Below are positions 40,501 through 49,500 of a stretch of DNA of 64,000 nt, piece by piece. The position numbers were made by a program, and so were the translations under genes. Source of the stretch: Dugong dugon (lineage: Eukaryota > Chordata > Mammalia > Sirenia > Dugongidae); assembly GCA_030035585.1 (NCBI GenBank), contig CM057461.1, positions 169,395,624 through 169,459,623 on the forward strand, given 5' to 3'. Under the pieces are notes generated by a model that saw only the letters and a program-made list of their open reading frames with translations, did not search any database and had not been told where the DNA came from. Each line of letters starts with the position of its first letter. The stretch's first letter is position 1.

Positions 40501-43500
40501 AGATTTTTTTTTTACTGCTTATTAGCAAAAATTCTTTTATGTGAGCATTTTATTTGGATGCTTATAATGAATTTAATCTTCACCCAGTCAAGTAGATCCA
40601 CATATGCAGGCAGGAATTATAAACAGCTGAAATGTCTTTTAAAGATAATCTAAATGGCAGCCACTAATATTTTCTCAGTTTTTTAAGTCATATAGGAGGC
40701 TATGAGCTAATTGGTAAAAAAAGGATGAATAGGGTACTGCCTTCATTTTTTAATATAAAACAGATTCATATTTTAAGTGTGCAGTTTGCATAAATATTTG
40801 GGAGCTAGCACAATTAGAAACAGAAAGCCTATACAGCCTTAAGTGAATATTTGGAAGTTATCTGTTGGATTTGTCTTAAAAATAGCTAGGGTATTAATAA
40901 ATATTTTACTTCACTTTCCCATTCCACTGTCACGAGGTCCAGCTCTCCTGATGCCTTTATTTAGGTTGCTGTGTACTTAGTCCAAATCCTCAGAGTACCT
41001 GTCAGTTCTCCGTGGGATACTGCTTTCTTGATATTGCTAATTTGTAGACTAAAAGATCATCATGATTTTTTCTAATTACAGAGAAAGCATTCACAAATGA
41101 CAAAAATACCCCTTCACGTACCATCATTTCTGTTCACTGTGGTGGTAGTAACACCTCGTGGTGGCGTAGGAATTAATTAATGGCATCTTAAGGAATCACC
41201 AAGATGTCCTCTGTTCAAACAAGCCAAATCATGGGCATGTTGATAGTTTCAGACACGTTCCTCTTTAGTCATATCAGTTGGGGCACACAGAGCCCTTTCT
41301 TACACAGTGGAATTGGGAGAACCACCACCAAAATAGCATTAAGAGGTGAGCCAATTTGTAGATCATATGTTGTGTTGCGGATTACCTGAGGCTTCTCTCC
41401 CCTGAATTGAAGGACTTTAACCAGATTTGGATCTTCTAACTCACATGCTATTGGTATGAACTGTGAAGCTAGTTAGCCCAGTGAAAGTTAGAATACTGGA
41501 AAAGGTATTTTGTTTATCTTTATTTGTTACAAGATAGACTAGGTAATGGGTAAATATTTAGAGAAAATAAGAAATTTGCCATTTAAATTTTCACCTTGGA
41601 CCTGTTCACTGGATTATGTGGAGGAGTAACATTCTTTTTCCAGGGGAAATTCTATATGCACATATGTGCAATTCCTTATTGAAGAAAAGTATTTTTCTAA
41701 CAGTCATCCCAAATCAATTTCTTACGTAATTTTTGGATCATAATTATGGTGTCCTGATATGTACTAATTAAAGGGATGAATTTTAATAATCTTCCCTTAA
41801 TTCTAGAGATAGGCAAAACCAAAAAGGCCTTTGTTGTAAAACATAGTCCTTGTTACCAGCATTTGTCTTCATCCGTCCTCTCCAGTGTTGTTGGGTTTTG
41901 TGGCTATTTCTGGTTGTGACAGGTAAGTCCATGCAAAAATAGATGTTATTTGTTATTTTTTGGCTTATGCACTGTTTGTGTCTATTACTTCTTCAACTTC
42001 TAAATTTTGCCATAATTCCTAAAAAAGTAAATGTAGTTTTTAAAAATAAAATTAACATGGTAAAATATAGATTGTTTTCAGACTTTCTAATTTAACTCAC
42101 AGCATGATGTTCATTTAGTTAATAAGGATTCCGTGAGTAGAGGTTTTTTGTTTTGTTTTGTTTTTTCTTCTATTCCTTAGTTTAGAATTATCGTAGATCA
42201 GGAATTCTCTCTAATCTCCACCCAGGCTTTTTAAGCTAGTATAATATAAATCATGTCTAAAGCATAAAGTACATACATGGTTTTAAAAAAAAGTTATTTT
42301 TAAATGTTTCTTTTAAGATTTGATTCCCTGTTAAAATATGGGGAGGAAATACATGTAAATGGAGTAACTTTTCATTTGAGCAGGGGTTAGCAAACTTTAA
42401 AAGGTCAGATAATAAATGTTTTTGACTTTGCACTGTTGTAGCATGAAACGAGCCATAAACAATACAGAAACGAGTGAGGGTTGTGTTCCAGAGACAGGTG
42501 ACAGGCCAGATTTGGCCCATGGGCTGTAGATTTAGAGCGTACGTTTTAGAGTCAGACAAACCTGTGTTCAAATCTTGCCTCCATCACTTGCTAGCTTCTA
42601 GAAGCCTCTGTTTTCTCATCTATTAAACAGAAATAGTCATAGTTCCTACCTCTTATGGTTTTTGTGAGGATCAAATGAGATAATACATGCCAAGTGCTTA
42701 GAACCGTACCTGGCACACAGTGAATGCTCAATATATAGCCTTAAACTGCTTTTAAGGAGCCCTGGCGGAGCAGTGGTTAAGCACAAGGCTGCTAACCAAA
42801 AGGTTGGCGGTTCAAACCCACGCAGTGGCTCCATGCCAGAAATGCCTGGTTTGCTCCCATAAGGATTACAGGCAAGATAACTCTATGAGGCAGTTCTACT
42901 CTGTCACATGAGGTTGCTATGAGTCGGAATTGATGGCACCTAACAACAATGAACTACCTTTATTGCTCTCATTCTTCTTTATTATTATTTATGTATCTCT
43001 GAAGGCCACTGAGATTTGTATTCTGTGGAACCTCGGTTGTTCATCTTAATAGTGTGTCACAAGCCCAGGAGCCCAAAGAGACCAGCATCCACCTGAGACT
43101 CCCGCTGCAGTTTCCTCCACCTGTCCTCTCACACCCACAAGCACTGGGTGGTCACTTTGTGTAAAAACAATTTTAGTGCTACCGAAAGCGGCATCCATTT
43201 ATGTACACAGTTGAGGGCACTGATGTGAGCAGAAAAGAGAATTTTCTACATAGAAATGAATGTATACACAAACTTAAGAGGATTTTAGAGGAACCAGCAA
43301 AATTGGCCATGTGACTTCTGGAGCAGGAATACATAGTTAGGACTGGAAGGTTTTTGCTGTTAGCACTGAAACTGCATATTGGTATCCTGAGGGATATGAC
43401 ATTTAAAAGAATTCATGTACTAAATCTAACTTGGCTTAGATTTAAAAAGTGCTGAGCTACAGTGTTTCCCATACGAGCGGAGAGGAGTTACTGTATATAC

Positions 43501-46500
43501 ATCAGGCTTATTCAGACAACTGATAGAAACTCCACCTTGTGTTTTTGTATTTTCTTTCTTGCTGTTTTTCCTGCTCCCTTCGTTTTTTTATGTCTCTCAG
43601 CCTCAGATCTCTCAGTAGTAAATGGGAACTTGAACAACATTCTCAACTGAACCTAAGGAGCCTATGATCCATTTCCCAAAAATCACCCAAATCAGGTTTA
43701 TGCTTCTTTTATACCTTGCTTTTCATAGCCCACTTTGCTGTTTAACTCTGTAAGGACCATGAAGAAGTATGTCTGAGAGAGAAAGAACATGGCTTCGGGG
43801 TCAGATCTTTACTGATAACCTCCTTCTGACTTCTAAATTTTATCTGACTCCAAGTGGGGGATAGGAAAGTTAATATTCAGGCAACTTTATGTGCTACTTG
43901 AAAGAGCACTTGAGTAGAATACTTTTCCTTCTTTCCATGTCCTTACTTGTTAGTTGGATTGAAGAAATTCTAATGCAGTTGTATTCTTTATGTGTTTTTG
44001 TTTGATTTGTGATATTGGGAAAGGGGGAAAAAAAGAAAGATATGTAACAACAGCAATTTGAGCATATTGGCTTCAAATTCTGTGAAAGGTGAATTTGATG
44101 GAACTTAATCAACAGTGGAACAGAAACTTTTGATTTGAAGGAACACATATCAAAGCAACAGTTAACCATAGCATCTAAAATGCAATTAAGCTAGGTAAAT
44201 AAAGGCCATTTAAGTGTTTAGAGCTCTTTTACACAGGATATTTACTTCCTGAAACCACTAACTGCCTTTCCCTTGTGATAACTAAATTGGTTGGCTCATA
44301 TGACTTTCTTCCCATGATCCTTTGTCACAGGTCCTAGTGCCACCAATCTCATAATAGGCTCCATCGCTGGTGCCATCCTGGTAGCAGCTATTGTCCTTGG
44401 GGGCACAGGATGGGGATTTAAGTAAGCAATGCCGCATGTCTTCTTCTCAGTGACTCTGGCACTTCTCTTTTCTGCTTACATAACCAAGTTTTGAGTTCCT
44501 GCTATAAGATTTCAAGTTTTAAAAGTAAAAATGCTAAAAATAAAGATTTTTGTTCAGAAATGGGTAAAAAAGAAGAAACAGCATCATCTTTAGTCAAGCG
44601 GGAAAACATGAAGCATAGAAGGAATCCACATTCACCACTTTAAGGAGAACATCGTACAAGGTCTTCAGTAGAAGACATTCCAGCTTTCAGGAACAAAGTT
44701 CTTTGATACAATTCGTTTATAAACAGATAATGGAAGACACCATGTAGTTGGAAATAAGTGACTATAAAGTGATTGTTTCTCTTTAAAATTGATTTATATT
44801 CCATTGATATACTCTATTTTGGAAATTTCACAATCTACATAGCCATTGTTCATTATTTTTCACATGTAACATTATTTGCAGCTTTGTGATTTGAAAAGCT
44901 CCATTATTTTATAACAACAGAGTTTTAAAAGTATTTTCATTAATTCCCTAGCTAACTGAATTGGTATTTGAAACCCATGGCTTTGTGACACTTAGTATTT
45001 TCTAACTTCTAGTATCGACATGACTGGTCGGTTTGGTGTATTTTCATAGTAGCCTTTCATTTTGGATTGCACGTTAATCACTTACCTTAGTTTCTTTAAA
45101 TAGACAAGCTAGATAAATAATCACGAAGAGTCCTTAATTATAATCACAATTTTTAGACCTGATTTATCCAGGTTAGATGTTTCCACATCTCAGATTCATT
45201 GGATAACTGCTTTTTACACATTTTTATGCAGTGGCAACTTGATTATTATGATTTGTAGATAACACTTCCTGTGCCAGATATTCCCTGTGATAAACTAAAT
45301 TTCGGCCAGATCTACAGAAACAAATCTAGTGGAAAGTAACATTTTTACCCAAATTCAAAACCCACCTTGCCTCCAGGTTGTTACTCAATAGAGGCAGCTT
45401 TTGACCTGAGTTCTCTAAAGAATTGCCTTAACTATGAACTTGGTTATATTTTATATTTGGAATCCTGAATTCAACATATATTAAACCAGCTAAAATATTA
45501 TTATGAAAAACAAAAAGGTGATTTAGATAAATGCAACTTTTCCTGCTAATTTTGTTATCATATTAAGATTTAAGGAGGAAGCCTACGGTTTTTGAAAAGT
45601 GGCTTCGGCTTGGAAAGCTGCTGTCAGATGGTGCTTCTTTTCAACAGGAGATATTTATAAACTTCAACTTGTTTAGTGAAACGATTTTGGCATCAGTGTG
45701 GTTTAAAGAAAAGTGCACACAGAATGTGCAACTCACATTTGAATTCCTTGTCATGGTATTAACAAGACATCACACAGATCATTAATGCGCCTAATAAAAA
45801 AGTATATTTTTGTTTGGGCGAGCCTGATATACACAACCTCTTTTAGTGCTCCACTACTATAGAAAAGTCACTGTACATTCTAAGAGTTCCATACCCTGTT
45901 ATCACTTTATCATAATGCTCCTTTGAACTTTTTTCATAAATATGCCTCTAGAAAAATTAATTTGGTTCTTACCTAGGCTTGTGCTTACTTAGCATTAGGA
46001 TGCTTCCATTTAGAGGCCCAGAAAACCATCTACTATGCACCTTTGCCATCCAGCCACATGCAATGCGGAATTTGCTATTTCCAAGTTTGGAGATAAGAGC
46101 ACTTTTCTGTAGCAGGACCTCAAAACAGTGGCCTGGCCTAGCTCACAGCTTGAACTGCATGTTTCTTTGGGGAAAAATGGAAAAGCCTTTATCACTGTGT
46201 ATATAAGTGGATTAGGCCCTGTACAGATTATTTACGTGTGAGAGAGATGTCTGACCATCAAAATAGCGGCAAAAAATAAAGAGGTGAGACCGACACGTTG
46301 TGAGGCGAGAAACAGCCTTACTGATGCTGTGTGTGGATTGCCATGTAGGCACACATACTGTGAAGCCAAATCAAAACTCCTTCCCCTGCCTGTGGCCCTG
46401 ATAAATACTTCAGAGGAAAACATGGTAGAAAGACACAATAGCAATGTGAAATAAATATTTTCATGCCCCAAAGCAAGGGAGAAAACAAGGACTAAGAATA

Positions 46501-49500
46501 ATTATTGAACGTTTAACTTGAGGGTTTACATTTGGAGAAACTGTTGCTTTTTGTGTTGGCTGTTGATTGCTACATGAGGATCTTAATTTGCTTTGAAATT
46601 TAATAGTAGGTATGTAGTTTTATTAAACTTCAGATGACGGCCTTACAATAAAAGACTTTGGGTATTGAAGGAGAGAATTTAGGATTTTCCACTACTTTGA
46701 TAATTTTGAAGATTATTAGCCTAAAGATGGTTTGGAAGTATAATTATTTGCTATTTGAAAACCTTGGAATTTTTCATTGAGTTCAGTGTAAATAAAGAAG
46801 AGCTTCCTTTAGAATCAGAAGTTGGCAGGTATGGATTACTAAGTAAGCACAATTAAGCCCGTGCATACCTTTCTTACTGTAAACTGGTGCATACCATTCT
46901 TAATGGTTAATCCACCCCTAGAAGATGGAAATAGTTCATTTAAAAAAGCTTGGTCAAAACATGGGTATTGGAAATCCTCCTGAAATCAGGTTTTCGTTAC
47001 TAAAAGAAATTAGTGAAGTGGCCTGAGGAAGTTGAAGGTACATAAACTTTTAAATTAAAGGGAAATCTACTACACGCTCAGGTAAAGTATTGCTGTTTTC
47101 TAACATCACGTTTCTTTAGAAGGTGTAACACTGGGTAATTCAGATGTGGAAGCAGTATCATACTATACATGAGCTGCTCAAGTACAAATGAGAACTACAG
47201 CTGTGCCCTGAGCCCTGACATTCTCTGCCATTATTTATGTTTTTAAAAACCATATTTCCTTCCAAATCGGTAATAAAAGGATGAGTATATGTCAGTGTGC
47301 ACGTGCACACGTTTGTGTATATAAAGTGGTTTATCAAAATCACTGCGGTCTAAAAATAATACAGTTTTAGATTACTTTTTTTCAGTAGTATAGTGAAGTC
47401 CGAACGCTTTGGTTCATGCAAACAAGAATTCCACATGCTAGGTTATAGATTATTGAAAAGAAAAGAAAAAAAAGAAAGGAAAACATTGTTTGGTGGATTT
47501 TTTCTAATATACTTTGACATATTGTGTAACGTGGTAGGTACACCTGAGTAGCTTTGGTTAAATAACTCCATACTTAAGGAGTATGAGGATGCTAAGGGAT
47601 GATTTAGTCTGTGAGTTCCCAGGTCTTCAGGGTTTTAGGATTTTCTTTGAGAGATCTTGTGAAAAAGGAACACAGGTGCTTAGCCCACCAGTTTGTCCGA
47701 GCTTTTCCCCCCATCTGCATTTACTTCCCCACACCGGCGCTCTTTCTCCTCTCCATCACCTGCGCACACAGACTGAAACTATGACTTGTGGTGCAGAGGA
47801 TTGCAAACCTGTGTCCTAGTTGACTCATGGAGGTGCATGGCGCCTACCCCATGTTGAATAATAATGCTGCTCAATTAGATTACCAGAGCTGTTGTTTTCA
47901 CTGTACGTTGGGAAAAAAATTGAATAGCTGAAGGATCATTTTAGCAGAATCTTCTCTAAAGCTCAGGAAAGGTTAAAAGTATAACAGATTAAGCCATAGG
48001 GGATGGTGGTAGGAAAGAGTCATTAGTTTGCTGACCAATTTAAATCACAAGGATTGCAGGACAAATAGTGAGCTCTAGTATATGTCTCAGTCTGGGGAAC
48101 CCCATCACCATGTCCCACAACTTGCTCTCTCCCTGGGATTCAGTGGCCAAGTGGTTTTCCACCATGGCCAGTAGTGGCCATAGTAAAAGTGCTCATGACA
48201 TTAAAGATGGTTAATTTGAGGAGTCTGTTTAATTGTCATATGTGGTTTCCCGTCTCTGGGAAGTTCCTCGGGTCACAGATTTATACAGAGCCTAATTTTG
48301 GCTCTAAGAAATTCTATTTGACCTATGTTACATTTCGGTGAACATGCCAAAGAAAGACTGTTTACATACTCACATAAAATGACATGTAGAGGAGTGTATT
48401 TTGATGAAATTTTAAAAAGGTCTTAGTACTGATAATTATATTTCTCAAAAGATTAAGTTTTTAAAAAATTTTTATTTTTTACAGAATTAGAAAATGGAAT
48501 CAATTTTAGCTATTCTTTCCATGAAGAGGGCAACCAGACTGTTGCTTATCTGAATTCCATGACCGTATCCCAGTGCAAAATAAATGAGCCCTAGTATCTG
48601 AGACTTCTTAGTTAGGCACTTTCTTATTCAGACCTTAGCAGGTGGGGGTGGTACCAGGCTGGCTAGGAAGAGTCAATACAGCTCTCTAACTTGGCCCTCC
48701 TGAAAGGTGAGGGATTCGGAATCTGGTCAGTTTCTGTGGTTCTGGGTAGAGGGCAGTGGTTGCTCAGTGTGCAGAGATCAGAGAGTGATAGTGGTGGAGC
48801 AATATATACCACTGAAAGAAGACTGAAAAGCTTTACATCTCTGAGATGGCTATTGTTATGTGGAGTTTTGTTTTAATTTTGTATAGATTATATATGTATA
48901 TTATATATTGTAGGCACAAGTATAGATTTTTCAGAAGTAGTAAAAATGGATGAAAAATGTATCAATGATAGGTTTATGGATTACACTAATATTTTATAAT
49001 GATCCAGAAATATCTTACAGGTTGTAATGAGAAAGTTTAATGCCTTCAGAATTCTAATGAACAGAAGGTATTCAAACTCAGAGGAAACAGTTGCAGAAGG
49101 AAGACAGCAAGTACCTACTCACAATAGTTGTACTTTCACGTTAAAATTGAACAACGAACAAAAAAAGTTTATATGGAAAATTCAGGTCAGGCAATTCTCA
49201 ACATATAGTGGCCCACAGCTGTTCTACCATTTATACAGGAGGAGCCCTCACAATTAGCATTGCCACAGGAGTGCCCTTCTCTGTCTTCCTTACTGGGCTC
49301 TGCCTCCCTTTATGACAGCACGCCTTCTCCCTGCTGGGACTTCAGTGGAGGAGAATGTTCCTGGAATCTCCTGTTGGTATTCAGAGTCTGTATTCACATG
49401 GAAATATGTAGTTCTGCAGTGTAACTCAGCCTTCTGGGCTGACCCGGGAACCTAGTCACCCTGTAGAACATTGTTTGTATAAAAAGTGCAAGCTAAGCTT

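Larger units (their letters stand above)
39865..44330. other. ADAM23 intron between the two transmembrane exons
   Basis: Holds a short TIR element (40167-40499), a hAT-Charlie relic (42381-42530, plus), a MIR (42535-42748, plus) and an AfroSINE (42756-42949, plus). The other parts show nothing recognised. Confidence 0.65.
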
